Origin: Numida meleagris
Lineage: Eukaryota > Chordata > Aves > Galliformes > Numididae
Direction of reading: 5' to 3'
NCBI RefSeq assembly: GCF_002078875.1
Contig: NC_034410.1
Location: 104,108,915 to 104,172,914 of the forward strand
DNA length: 64,000 nucleotides
The stretch's first letter is position 1. Every line of letters starts with the position of its first letter. The notes beneath the pieces are model-generated. The model saw only the letters and a list, made by a program, of their open reading frames with translations, made no database searches and was not told the origin of the DNA. A program made the translations under genes and the position numbers. Positions 23,556 to 36,936 of this stretch are shown one piece after another.

Positions 23556-26500
23556 GGAAAAAAATCAACAACAGGAAAAACAAAAACAAAAACAACAGTA
23601 AAAGCACCAAGGTTGGAAAAGGCAACAATGAGTAGTTGAAATGTATATGGAAAACAGTTGAGAATTGGAGGTGCTAGAGAAGTGTTCCTTTGTTTGGCAA
23701 CATTCCTGAACCTAGAAAGGAGTCTTGTTTTTCCTAATCTCATTCCTGCTCATCATCTTTTCCTCTTTTTCAAGCAAACAGTTTTTCTTACTGACTGTGT
23801 AATGTCCATCTGAGCTTATGTTCTCTTCATGTAGGAAGGGAATGAAAGGAAGAAATTAACTCAGCCAGGGAAGCCAGATGGAATACTGGTTATTTTACAT
23901 TCATTTATCACTCTTCTTCTAAAAACTAAAAGATCAATGCTTATTTTAGTGATCTGACAAAAAAGCCATAGACTTCAAACATTTTTTTAATATGTCTTTT
24001 CCTGTGATTGAATTTTGTCATAGTCCTTCAGTCAGAAAACTTTCTACTCAAGACAGATTTATGGTAAGTTATAAAAAGAAAGTAAATAAAGGCAACAGAA
24101 GTCTTCTCACACTTTCTTCTATGGAAAGACATCATAGGTGTTTTCAATACACATAGACTTGTCTGTTAAAGGATCCAGCAAAATTAGCACCAAGTATGAT
24201 CCCTACTCCTCTTCCAGGGACCACTGGGTAACTAATGTAAGACAGAGTTGTTGCAATCCTGTTTTTCACTTCCAGATTCTGATTCATACAGAAGCTGTAT
24301 AATCTTCCCAGGAAATCAGTTATAAACTCTGCTGGAAAACCTTGGCCAGAGTGACTGCTCTCTTTACCTGTGCAGCTGTTCCACAGTGGGCAGATAGTGG
24401 AGGGCCAAAAAGTTGAGGGAACTAAACTTTACTGTCCGGTTTCATTCCTTGAACAAACCTGGTTGTACCTTCCTCCATGCATCTCCCTGACTAAAGGATT
24501 GAGTTCTTGTCCAATAAATCTTGTTGGTTCATTGCTTTTTTTAACATAATAGACATAATATACCTCCTACGGATGTTACTTTTTTAGTCACTGTTTCAGC
24601 TGCTGTTTGAGAGTTTTTGGCCTCTCAAAATATATGAACAGTTCTCTCATCACATCACATTCCGCATGGTTTGTTTTCATTTAATATATATCCACTCCGA
24701 TGTGGTAGGGTACTTAATTATTAAACCAATAAAACTAGCATACCTCTAAGTACTAAATTTATCTTCAACTGCCATATTCAGAAGTAAAGGTAAGTAAGAC
24801 TATAATTCATACTGACTTAAGGGACAAGTATGTTATTAAAGCTTTTTTGGTGACAGAAAGAAAAATGATCTGTGTTTACATCCTGAAAATATATACATAT
24901 ACATATATACTTGTTATTACATGAAGGCCTTGCTAGAGTATTCACTACTGAGCATTTAGGGATACATATTTGTGATGTGAATTCTTGAAAATTCAGTGTT
25001 GTATTAAGGTTATTGTTTTTATTTTAATTTCTGCTGTTTCTGTGAAAAAAAAATAAATTGGATTAATCTTATCCCCACTGAACATTCTTCTGGAGGAAAA
25101 ATAAGATATAAGGGAAACAGAAATAAGACATCCTGTCAGTGATGAGAAAGGTTATAACAAATAGCTCTAACTGAAGTTCTGTGAGTGAAGTTCCTTTAGC
25201 CTTTGCATTTCCTTTGCTGCACCACTTGTGTATGGTGAAATGACCTCAGATCTTGGGTCCGCTCTTTGAAGCATCTTCTATATGGAGATGGAATCAGACC
25301 ACAGCAGCCCTAAAATCATCTGCTCATCCTTTTTTTTCTGCCAGTGAAGAGCTAATGAATAGATAAGTCAATATTAAAAAAAGAGAAGAAATTTAGCTGA
25401 ATACTTGTTTTTGTAAGTGGAACTTCGGATGTATGCATTTCAAATGGCTTCCAGAGACTCATCAGTTTAAATGTCATTAGGCGCAGACCTACATAAAGCC
25501 ACATGACAAAGACACAAAGTAAATGGATGAGAAATGAGATCTAGGTCAATTTCAGGAAATTTATGTATGCAGAACCTGATATTTAGGATGTTAAAACTTC
25601 TCTTTATTTAGCACATACTTGATAACTTTCATTATAGTGTCACAGAGAATAACGAAATAATAATGCAAATGACCATGAAAAACAGATGATATCTAAACCA
25701 CTTACTTTTGCCACACGTCCAAATTAATCCTAAATATAGTACCACTCCAGTATGGCACCCTTTAATGATCTGAGATGCATTCCAAATTTTCACTCTGTTA
25801 GACAGATAGTCAAAAAATCATTCTGATAACTGCAAGACAGCAGACTGGAGATAGACAATGATGAATTATTTAAAAAAAAAAAAAAACGGCAACCACTTAA
25901 AATGATAAAAATGTGATGATGTATTCAGATTTTAAAAGAAGACTTAGCAGTCTAAATAAATTAAACATATGTACTATGAATCTAGAGTTATGATCTCAAA
26001 ATCAGTTAAATTATGAAGAAACCTCAGTTCCTTATGAGTTACAGTTAATGTCTTATTTCCCTAAATTTCTTCCACATGAGTAACTCATTTTCCATAAAAA
26101 TGAGTCTGAAGAGGACTTCCAGAGTAGGTGCTCTTCTGCAAATATCTTCCACAGGGCTTGAACCCTTGCAGTATTCTGACAGGCTCAGGATCCCTTCAAA
26201 ATGAATTGAGAACTGCCACTTATTTTTAAATGACAACTTGAGGTGAAAAAGAGAAGCATTCATGCCTTCTTTCTTTTTTTTATGTGTTCTAGTAGTTAGC
26301 TATTGCGGCCTAGTAAGCAAAGCCTGTATTCACTGTCTGGTTGAACCCCAAAACACTGAAACTCTCCCTTTTCAGCAAGGCACTTGACTAAGAGTGGATA
26401 TGAGAGCATTACTTAGTCCTCTCACTCCTTACCATGTCATTGAGACAGTCATTCAAATTGTCCTGTACTTTGGACAGAGGATAACAGGAGTTCTTTGGAA

Positions 26501-26599
26501 GGGTGTTCACCAGTGAACTGTTCACCAGCCTAGATGAGGTTGCAGGTGGCTCAAGAAACCCTGGTGATGCTGCTATAGCCAATTCAGGTAGCTCACCTC

Positions 26600-27185
26600 A
26601 TCTTGGGGAGAGAATATCCTGAATCAGTCCAGCACAGAGGATGGACCTCTGGATCCATCTGGCCCAAACCCTGCTCAAGCAGGGACACCCAGAACAGGAA
26701 GCTATTGAAAGCCCTTTGAGGGAGTGAACTCCACAGCCTCTGGGCAGCCTGTGCCGGTGCTCTGTTACCCACAAAGCACAGAAGTGCTCCTGGTGTTCTG
26801 AAAGAATATCTTGTGTTCCAGTTTGTGTCCATTGCCTCTTGTTCTGTCACTGGGCACTGCTGAAAAGAGCCTGGCTCTGTTTCTGACCTCTTTGCACCCT
26901 CCCTTCAGGTATTTGTACACATTGCTGAGATCCCCCTAAGCCTCCACTTATCAGGCTGAATAGTCCGAGCTCTCTCAGCCTCTTCTCATGGGAGAGACAC
27001 TCCAGTCTCTTCAGTATCTTTTTGGACCTACATTAGACCTTTCTAGTATGCCCATTTTACTCTTGCCCATTTTACTCAGTGCCCAGATCTGCACATAGTA
27101 ATTCAGGTGCAACTTCCCCCAGCACTCAATAGAAGGGAAGGATCACCTCCCTCAACCTGCAGGTGATATTTTGCCTATTTCAGCC
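26600..27185 (-). mobile_element. CR1 LINE, 3' UTR and ORF2 C-terminal relic, antisense
   Basis: Minus-strand CR1. Plus-strand signatures include 'CTGCTCAAGCAGGGACACCC', 'CTCTGGGCAGCCTGTGCCG', 'TTGCACCCTCCCTTCAGGTA', 'CTGAGATCCCCCTAAGCCTC' and 'CCTCTTCTCATGGGAGAGAC', all in the CR1 order. The terminal octamers are missing, so the copy lacks or has lost its extreme 3' tip; both limits are approximate. A 14-bp word is duplicated in tandem at 27049-27077. The 85-codon minus-strand open frame at 26593-26850 is translated CR1 3' region. Confidence 0.9.
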
Positions 27186-30100
27186 AATCAGCTATTACCA
27201 TAGCACAAATCTGCCCTTTTTGCCAGCAGATCTAATTTAGTGATTCATTGAATAATTCCTGATCCGACAAACGTCAAACAAAATTGTTTCCGTGACATCA
27301 GTGGGGCCAGAATTTTACCTTTTTATTTTAGAAGGACATTCTGTAATATAAAGACCTTCCTACATTATGAGCAGGCAGATCTCTTCTATCTACCTTTACC
27401 ACTGCTTTATTTATATGCATTACTTCTCTTTGCTTTCCTGGGAATATTACCAGAGTGGTGACAGGGTTTATGTAGTTTTTTTTCCATTGAAACCAATAAA
27501 GGAATATGATGTAAATGGAAGAAAGATAAGGTGGGGAGGTTTGAACTACCTTTTTTTTTTTCCTTACAGCAATCTTACTCTATTTTTTCTGGAAATATTC
27601 CCCCAGATGTTTATGCCTCTCATGTTTCTAACATCTTAAAGTGGAATGATACTGTTCTCCTTTAAGATATGACCAAAATCTTAGTTGTGAATATCAATAC
27701 AGTGTCAAATTTGCATTTAGAGAACTTTCGAAAATCGACTCATCTTGCATACTTGAGGATTTAATCTTAGGTTTAAGGGCATGAAATCAAATTGAGATAT
27801 ATATTTTAGCTTTGGGCATTGTCTCTTCCAAGGGGATATTTAGCATGTAGTTTCTGAAAAATTATCATGCAGTTTATACCTAAGGAAAAGCAATTGGATA
27901 CATTTTAGACAGATAGGTTTTAGACAGAGCCTATACATGTTCATATATTGATTCAAGCTGTTCCTTAGCTGAAGTGAAAGACAACAGATATACTAGGGAA
28001 CTGTTCTATTAACATCTTATTAAAACATTATTCTCTTTCTATAAAACGTTCTGAAGCTTCAGAGACTTTCTCTGAAAAAATCAGCAAGTTTTCCAGATGA
28101 TGGCTACTCAATGAAGTACTACAATCAGCCTTGAAATACCTAGGATTTGTATCTGATTTTTTTAAGTTTTGAAGGGCACATTTGCATTTCAGTTTGAGTT
28201 ATGTAAATATGTTCTGAGCTTGGCTGGAGATACATATAGAAATTGCAGCTTTAGATATTCACAGATATCGAAGTACTCTTCAAAGAGCAGAGCATCGGCA
28301 GCAGTGAAGGACACCTCTGCACCATTAAATGAAGAAAGCTGTTCTACTAAGAGTTTATTCATAACACATTATTAGTAGTCCTGATGTACAAATAGATGAA
28401 GTAAGCAGTTAGATAGCTTGGGTCACTCCTCATTTCTCAGAGTAAAAGGTAATAGAGTGGTCTTCATTTGAATAATTTTAGTAAATAAATATATATATAT
28501 GACAATAAATGCCAACAAAAAAAGCTTTAGCTTGTCATATCTGTTAAGAGCTATGCTTAGAGTAGTGTTTGTAGCTTGGTTGAATTTTTTAACAAAGAAT
28601 TGATTTCACAGTGAAACCATTTAATTTAGATACATTTTCCAATGAATACTAGCTCTTATTTCCAAATGTCACAAGCAAAATCAAACACTGAGGGCAGAAA
28701 GCCCATGACTAGACTAATCAGACTAATGGATTTTGTATGCATATTTTCAATAACATTTAACAGAAATCAATGTATATATTGTTTGTTTAAAGACTGACAA
28801 AAAATAATTCAAGCTGTTCCCACTTCAGTAATCAAAAATTATTTCTCTTAAAAAAAATCAAAAGAATTCTGCATATTTTTCTTTTGCTTGCAATGCTGTT
28901 TAACTCTCAGTTATATGTTGAAAGAAAAATTAAAATGTAAGGCATATATAAAGTACTTCTAGAAGATTTCTGAATCTAGTGAAATGAATTGCTTCTGCAA
29001 ACAGTCGGTTAAAAGGAGCATAAATCTGAATTTACAGTGGCTGACACTTGAGATTTGGTGAGGGATTCAATTTATATACACTCACCATGCATTTTACTGC
29101 CATAAACTCCCTTTATAAAAGACTTTGCTGAATAAAAAGTTATCCTTTCTGACTTAGTAAACAGCCACACCTAACTCTTCTTTTCAACACCACTGGCCAT
29201 GTCCATGGAAATTGATATTCTGCATACAATCAGTGGTTCATGCTAAAATTCTGTACTTCTTGTGATAATGCTTTTTTTTGCAGTGAAGCCATGAGATATG
29301 ACAGGATGTGTGTCATCTTGCCTCAGGTGGCCTATTAGATTTAAAGCTGAAGGCCAAGTGACATAGCCATCTGTGCATTGGTACTGTTTCTGTCTGATAC
29401 CTTCCCCCATGTCTCCGCTCCAAGGACTTAGCTTGGCTACTAAATGTCTCGGAATAATATATATAAATAATTAAAAGTAAAATGGGGTGTGATGTATTAA
29501 ACATTTTATGGCTATGTTCAGAGGTTGAACAAGGTTGATGTCCCTCTATATATACGTGTAGAGAGATGCATATATTCATATACTACGTATAGTTCTAAGT
29601 CCTACAGGCCTCAAATACAAACTGTAACATCTAATTAGTTACTTCCACAATATTCCCAAAAACATCAGAAAATGATTATAGCTATCACTGTGCTATTGTA
29701 CCCACTGCAGGACTTGTGTGCTTGTGTAAACATATTGTTTTGTAGTTTTGATAATCAAACTGAGAGAAAATAGGATAGATGGGTCAGGTAGAAGAATTTT
29801 TCTTTCTTTTTCTTCTTCCCAAATTGCTTATAAACATGGAGTACAGCAAAATAAACAAAATTCCTCAGGAGTGAGCATAAATTTCCAGTGACTGAAGCCC
29901 ACTAAATTTTTTTTTCTAATTGAAAGTATAATGCGTAAAAATGTGTATCATTACTCCAGGCATGACTGAAAACTTGCCACAGACATCATCCACCCAACCC
30001 AGCACACCTTCTGTCCAGCTGTCCAACTTGATGGATAAAACAATCATGTAAATTGTTTTTCATGGGGATTCAGATCTCTTCTGGAAAATGAGAGAGCTGA

Positions 30101-33100
30101 ATGTGAATCTCTCACAGCCTCAGTAAGTATATCAACCTACTGTACAAAAATCAATTTTGTGTGTCTTTGTAGAGATGAAACCATCTCTTAGAATTTTGCA
30201 GGTATAAGAAATTCCCCAGTTATAGGGTTAATGGAAATTATGAAATTTTTGTTGTTGTTTGTACACACTTTGAACTGTATCATCTTTCAAAGTAAGGTTA
30301 AAATCATGTTCAGCACACCAAGATCATATTTATATACCTGTTTAAACTTTGAAAAAATATATACTTACCTTGTCATTGGTAAGGGAAGCCAAATACATAA
30401 ATCTTATTCTTGTGTGCAGATTAACACTTTAAAAGCACTTTTTGAGTTTTCTCCTCTTTCTAAGTTATCCTTAAAATGAGTGGGGCAATTTGGTTTTAGC
30501 CAGCCATGCTTTGGGATGAACACAATAAACACAGGACAATCTTTTCTTGTTCTTTGGCCCTCACAATCTAACCTGCAAAATCTTGTCAAGAACCTGCCTA
30601 GAAATCATTTGGATGGTTGCATCCTGTTGATTATTTATTCCTGGTTCACCAAAATACATTTATCTGACCATTTTTTTAGCAAATTTGCACTTCTTAACAC
30701 CAGAAAATACATTTAATTTAAAAATCTAGATGTCTTACTGTGTTACAGTTTATATTTATTTACTTCATATTGTTTTCTATTGATTGTCATTCACCATGTT
30801 TTATCTGCAAAATGTAGAGTTACACACACACAAAAAAGCTTTCAGTGCTTGTTTTCACAAATTATAATTATCTGCATGGTCTGTCATGATTCTGTGGGTT
30901 TCAGTCTTCAGGACTGACAATTATAGCTTTTGAACATCCCTCAGAACGTGAGCTGCTCACATGTATGCATCTCTGACATATTTCTCTCTTTTTTTTTCTA
31001 GTAGAAATAGCACCCAATCTCCAGTCAAATTTAATGACAAAATGTCATACATGAAGCCGTAAAAACTTAGCCAAAGGGACTTCTTTCCTTGCAAAATGTC
31101 AGAAATGAAAGACTGTAGCCTCAAATCTGATTTCCCATTCACACCACCTGCCTAATTCCACTGACAATAAGTTCACTTGCTAAAAGAAATGCCGTGAAAC
31201 TTTTTTGTGTGCACTTTGCAAAAAGACTGATAAAGAGCAAAAGAAAGAGCTAATACCATCAACATTTTGTTCAGGACAGTAAGGAATATTTTCTGAGGAT
31301 CTTCCTGTTTGTTTGATTGAAGTGTGATAAGGTACAAAACGCTACCTGTTATAGGTTTTTCCTTGGGTGCAGATCTCCCCAGGCATTGGAGGACTTGAGC
31401 TGAAAAGAGCAAATCTGAAGCTTTGCTCTTTGCCACTTGTCAACACAAAGACTGCTGTAAATGGCTGTCTTACTGTTCCCTTTCTCTGTCATGACCATAA
31501 ACTTCAAAGAGGCAACTTGGGGAAGAACTGAAGGTTTGTTTTGAAAGATGTGCTCTAAAGAAAATTCTGTAAAAGTAAACAGTAAGCACCCACAAAGTCA
31601 GGAGCAATAAATGAACACATCAGAAGCAAAGGTTGTTTGAAATGAACATCTGGTAGGCTCATTAAAGCTGCACATTTACAGTAAGAAGGCAGAAGAAACC
31701 GTTTGCCTCATAGGCCACCAACAGTGCTCCAAAGAGAACAGAAGCCCCAGAGAACATCAGTGATCACAGAAAAAATAAAACAACTTAGGAATAAAAGAAT
31801 ATAAGTTCTTATTGGTGTTTTAAAGACTAACAAATATATGGGGTGCATAACAGGAAGGTAATAAACTCACGTAGACATAGATAATTCAATTTGAGTGGTG
31901 TATATATTTCTATCTTACAGCCAAAGTGAGATACATTCTCGAATATGTTAAAGGAATATCCATTCTTTATGTTTATATGGAAATTGCAGCTTACACATTT
32001 GTGGGTTGCTTTCTTTATATATTTTTGTGGGTGGTGGTGGTTTGCTTTTTTGCATTTTTTCTCTGTTTTGTTTTCAGACTCTCAGAATCTGCATTTTGAA
32101 ACAAAAGCCAAGATCTCCATGGTTTCCTTTGGACAACTCGTGTCATAGACAAGTCATAATCTCAGTTCTGATATGTTGTCAGAACTTCATGTCTACATGT
32201 GCAGGGGATAAAATCGTCCTTTTCCTCTTTCCCCGTGCTGCTTCCGTGACCCTGTTTTTCATAGCATTAAAAAATCCAACTTTCTGGCTTTGCACCCTTC
32301 TGCCTCTTCAGAAAATATAGTATGAGTGCTGTTCTAATCTTGATATTTCTATTCTAATATTTGTTTTTCTTTTGGGGAACATAGAAAAGGCTCTGAATAG
32401 CTTCAGAAAATAAATTGAAAAAATGAAAAAAAATGTTTCACATTTTTTCTTTCAAAATAGTTATCACATGAATATCTATCTGTTGGGTTTCGAAAATGAC
32501 ATCATAAGCTCTGCAGAGATATGATTCATGAGACTAGTAGCCACAATATTATAATTAACAATTTGCAAAGACCCATTAAAATCAAATTAGAACAAATCAG
32601 AAAGTGCTGCCTTTTAGTGGTCCTCAGTGTTATGTCTCCAGTGACATTTAGGGAGGCATTCATCTGACTTAAATTTATCTATCTGAAATTTAGATATCTT
32701 AAGTCAATCACTTAAGCTCTTGTGTAACCAGGAAGGGAAGAAGTGTGAGGAAAAAAAAAAAAAAAAGGAGATGGACACTTAAAAGACAACAATTATAATG
32801 TTGAAAATGTGCATAAAATAATAATTATGAGTCACAGACTGATGGATCTTCTCTCTTATAATTGTGTTTTATGAATTAGTTGTGGACTATTTGTATCTCC
32901 TTCGGGTCTTTGGTACTTTCAAACAAGCAAAAGGAAAAATTGGTCTCAGAAAAACAGGAATGGAGACTTCTTGACAACCTAACTTCTTTTGAATGCTGAC
33001 AGTTTTTAATGAATAGGTTAGGAGGTGAGTGGCACGTTAGTCAGAGCCCATGCGTGGGTGAGTAGAGCTTCCTCATTCATAGAAAAATGCAGCAGTGTAG

Positions 33101-33724
33101 TGTTTGTAGGTGTTTACTCCTTCAATGTGCTCTTTAAAGATGACTTCAGAATTAATTCTAATATTTGTGTAGTGCTGAAATACTTCAAAAGAGGTAAAAG
33201 CAAATCATATGCAGGTATTAACCACATAGAACTGCACTGCAATCTGTGTTATATTAATTTTTTTTTTCAGTGCTTAACAAAGTTGGAAATTCATAAAATA
33301 GGAATAAATGAACTTAACTGTTTGATATTAGAATTATCTTTAATGCTTCATAGATAACAAAATAATATCACTGTCATTTTACCCCTGCAGTACATCTGTA
33401 ACTTCATTTAATTAGGAATATTACATTATGGAGTTTTACTTTATCAGATCTTAATTTTGGTAACAAAATAATGTTATTTGTGTACCTTGTTGCTCTACCT
33501 CTAATCCTTACTTCCTATGTTACTTACAGTGTAAAGCTAAAAATGATGTAAAAATTGAATCTCTGAGTCACTCCAAGATACCAAAACAAATTAAGTGAAG
33601 ACTTGGAAGAGCTAGAATTTTTTTCACTTGACTGAATAGTTTCTTCCAGAATAAATATAGGGCCATTTGAGTGGAAAAAGAAAAAAACACTGATTGCCAA
33701 AAAAAACAACAACTCCTCCTCCCC
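27186..33724. other. unique AT-rich non-coding DNA
   Basis: A 6.5-kb block without a recognised element. The longest open frame is 110 codons on the plus strand (33025-33357), rich in Ile, Leu, Phe and Cys, with no family resemblance. A 16-A run lies at 32751-32766. Confidence 0.5.
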
Positions 33725-33770
33725 AAAAAAACCAAACCAAACCAAACCAAACCAAACAAACAAACAAAAA
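33725..33770. repeat. (AACCA)n / (AAAC)n repeat
   Basis: Five AACCA pentamers followed by AAAC tetramers and an A run. An antisense open frame of 79 codons (33524-33763) begins in it and is an artefact. Confidence 0.88.
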
Positions 33771-34218
33771 TACAGAGTAAAGCTGTTCTATTTTACATAT
33801 AGATGAAATGATGTTAATTTAAAAAAGATGTGTATTTAAGTCATGGAAACCAACTGAAGTCTGGTTTTAAATAAAATCTCAGATGCAGCTTTTGATCAAA
33901 TTATACCTGTGTTCTGTTCATTTTGTTACAGTGAAGAATTCTTTAAAAGGACAGTTTACAGTCAGTCCAAACCAAAGTCCTCTGAAATCAATGGGAAGGT
34001 TCCCAGTTTCCATTGTTTTTGTTGTGGGTCTTGAGGGAAAAAATAAAAAAGGATAAGGACTTACTCAGTTTCTACTAGAGTAAGGATATTCTTTATCCTA
34101 CTGTTTTTCAGATCATATCTTTTAAAATGTTGAGGTGATCCAAAGCAGAATGAGGAACAATTATGGCTCTCTAATAAGTCTTTTAACTTTGAAGTATATT
34201 TCACTCCTACCAAAGTGC

Positions 34219-34247
34219 TTTTTTTTTTTTTTTTTTTTTTTTTTTTT
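34219..34247. repeat. poly(T) tract, T29
   Basis: Twenty-nine uninterrupted T, the longest homopolymer in the window. The sequence on either side is unique. Confidence 0.95.
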
Positions 34248-34533
34248 GGCTAACTGAGCACTTCTCTCTACACTGTTTTTCGGTTCTTATGCTTTGATCC
34301 CTCAACTTATAAAACACCTGTAGCTAATCCATTACAACCTGCAGCCATTTTCCTGGAACCAGTAAGTACATTTGTCTCAGCAGTCCTTTGCTACATTTAC
34401 ATTTCTTTTCATCTGTAACAGTAATGTGAGAAACATTCAAGTGTGGCAATGTATTTATGCAGAGTTGTGTTGTGAAACAGATGCAGAGTTAACGTACCTC
34501 TCTTTTACATTCTTCACTCTTCTTGCATTGGAG

Positions 34534-34606
34534 ATGATCATAGACCCCTGAACACCATCTAGTCCAACTCCCCTGCGATACAGGGCACCGCAGCTAGATC
34601 AGGTTG
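34534..34606 (-). mobile_element. CR1 LINE, 3' tip scrap, antisense
   Basis: About 70 bases carrying 'CACCATCTAGTCCAACTCCC' and 'GATCAGGTTG', which match the CR1 segment just before its terminal octamers, in the same orientation as the copy at 13918. The octamers are reduced to 'GATCATAGA'. Confidence 0.8.
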
Positions 34607-36393
34607 TCCTGCTGATGATGTCCTGTTGAGTTTCTGTGATTATCATTACACTATGTTTTAATCCTACAGCATTTTGAAAAATTAGTGATATATTAATTAC
34701 TTTAGATGGTAGAAGGAGATGATGGACCATCTTTCCCCAGGCAGAACAAATCTTCTGGCATCTTTATTTATTTATTTATTTTAAATTTCCACCTTGCCAC
34801 ATCCTTTTACATCATGTTTTGCTGGATTATGCTAACGTATATCAAGTCACATCACATAAAATACAAGCTAATATGACAAGACATGGGGTAGCAGGATGAA
34901 ACTCGCTGAAGTTTTAAACCTTTTTTCTTCCTTTTTTTTTACTTTTCATATGATGCCCAGAAGCACACACCGGTCAAAAACACCTTGCCGTAGTCTGAGT
35001 CCTATGAGTGTTAGAACTTTATTGCAAAAGTTGCAAAGTTAACTTTTCCAGCTCCTAAAAGCTCCTTCATTAGAACTTTATTACTTTTGTGTGCTGAGAA
35101 TCTCTTCAATTAAGATATTTACCTTTCATTCAAAAATAAAAATTGAAAATTTAATCTCCCTGTTTCAAAGATGCATTGCAGTAATTCTTTGATCATTCTG
35201 CTTCTTAAGAGTTCTTTGCCAGAACCTGTGTTTTGATTCAACAGTCAGTGAAATGAAATTAAATCCAGAGCCTGGTTTCAGAGATGCTGAACACACAAAA
35301 CTGCTGTTCAAGTCACTGAAAGCTCTGTGTGCTCAATATCTTGATAATACTCTTACTTTTTGTTCTTTGTACTTTTGGCTCTTACTGTTTGTGGGACCTA
35401 TTTTCTATTTCATCTGCCCTTTGTTTCGAAAGTACTTTTAGTGTTACAAAATGACTTGAAATCTGCACTATAGGAAATGTATTTATGTCTTCATAACTGA
35501 CATGGAGAATATTTGTCCTTTAGAGAGCCTATATCTATCAGCATGAGTGAGGATCAGAAGGGAACATTTATTTTATTCTTAACAGAGCAGATGACAGCAA
35601 TTTAGAGCTTTAAGTTCATGGAATGACACAAAACTTCTGAATTTTTAATCCCTTTATCTGGTCTTTCCACCTTTAAAAAAAAAAACTGTATAGCACCCTA
35701 TGACTCATTTTAGCCAACTAGATAAAAAAAATCAGTAATTTTTTTAAGCACTTGAGTTGTCATAAAGCACTAATAGATCTAGCTCAGGGATCCATGTCAG
35801 TAGAAACCAACCTGCTACCAGCCTGAAAATATGCTTTATTTCAAACTCATAGAAGGTCCAAGACACTTAATGTCTCCCAAACTCTTATGCAGAGAATTTT
35901 TCAAAGGAGCACGTTCAGACTGTTACACTTCTTAAGTAGAAACACTATTTTAAGTAGAACAGTATTTTTCTCTTTTCTGTAATATTTGTTATAGTTTCCT
36001 GGAGATACTACTTCCTCCTTAGATAATATTGGTTAAATTTACCCAGAAGATCACATTTAAAAGTAAATTGGCAGAACCTCATCCGGCCTAGTTCACTTTT
36101 AAAAATTCACAACAATGGGAAAACAAATGCTAAACTTTTGTTTGAAGGATAGCAAATGAGAAGAAAATAAAAGTCTTTCCACAAATATGGTTTTTCAAAA
36201 TGATTTAGATAAGCATCTGAAACTTCTTTCACTACCCAGTAGAGCTTAAGAGAGACAGAATGGTACAGATTTTATAGAGCTCATTTATTCCAGCAGCAGA
36301 ATATTCTGATACACACCTTTGCCATCATTAGGTCCTCTTCATCCAGATCATACTCCACATACTCCCAAATCTGAAATTTATTTAATAATTATG
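34607..36393. other. unique AT-rich non-coding DNA
   Basis: Includes a short (TTTA)n run near 34763-34781. No gene or mobile element recognised. Confidence 0.5.
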
Positions 36394-36398
36394 GTATC

Positions 36399-36931
36399 TG
36401 TCTTAGTTTAATCTGGGACAGAACTGCTTTCTTCAGGGTGTCTGGTATGATGCTTTATTTTGGTTCTAGTAGAAAAACAATGTTGATAACACACCAATGT
36501 TTATTGCCACTGGTAAGCAGAGTTGTACAGAGCCAAGGCCATTCTTAGCAAAGGTCCAAAGGAGCTGGGAGGGAACAGAATTGGGACAGCTGACTTAAAC
36601 TGGCCAAAGGGATATTCCATACCATATGACATCAAGCAGAAGGAGTTTTGAAAGAGGTGGGAGTGCATCTGGCTTTTCCACTTCTCAGGGGGCTAACTGG
36701 GCATCGGTTGGGGGGTGGTGACAAATTGCCTGTGTATCACTTGTTATATACATTTGTATATATATAAAAATCACTATTTTCCTTTTCCTTTTCTCTATCT
36801 TAGTAAATAGTTTTATCTGAACCCATAAGTTCTACTTTGTTGTTTTCTATTTTCTACCCATCCCACTAGAAGAGGGGGAGTGAGTGAACAACTGTATGGT
36901 GCTGAGCCACCTACCAGGTTAAACCACAACA
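36399..36931 (+). mobile_element. avian ERVL-type solo LTR with target duplication
   Basis: A 533-bp solo LTR starting TGTCTTAG and ending AACCACAACA (TG...CA), flanked by a perfect 5-bp direct repeat GTATC at 36394-36398 and 36932-36936. The body follows the avian ERVL LTR pattern: 'CTGGGACAGAACTG', 'TTGATAACACACCAATG', 'GGGATATTCCATACCATATG', 'GGGCATCGGTTGG', 'ATCACTTGTTATATAC', a T-rich poly(A) region, and the final 'GGTTAAACCACAACA'. The TATA-like word expected after the ATGACATCA segment is degraded. Retroviral genes are absent, so this is the product of LTR-LTR recombination. A 5-bp duplication fits the class III (ERVL) family. An antisense open frame (36813-37001) crosses its 3' end and is not a gene. 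Confidence 0.93.
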
Positions 36932-36936
36932 GTATC

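Larger units (their letters stand above)
19011..26599. other. unique AT-rich non-coding DNA
   Basis: A 7.6-kb block with simple repeats listed separately and no recognised gene or transposon. Open frames at 20029-20376 and 20202-20447 are artefacts of the (CA)n run, and 20990-21214 of the pyrimidine tract. The part around 20.59-20.80 kb has features of a conserved element and is listed in the findings. A 15-A run lies at 25872-25886. Confidence 0.5.

Noticed and set aside
33025..33357. 110-codon plus-strand open frame
   Set aside because: No recognisable domain, AT-driven composition, and no splice or promoter context.
34219..34247. T29 run as the poly(A) tail of an antisense processed pseudogene
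   Set aside because: No cDNA-like body is recognisable on its upstream side, and processed pseudogenes are rare in birds because CR1 does not use poly(A).
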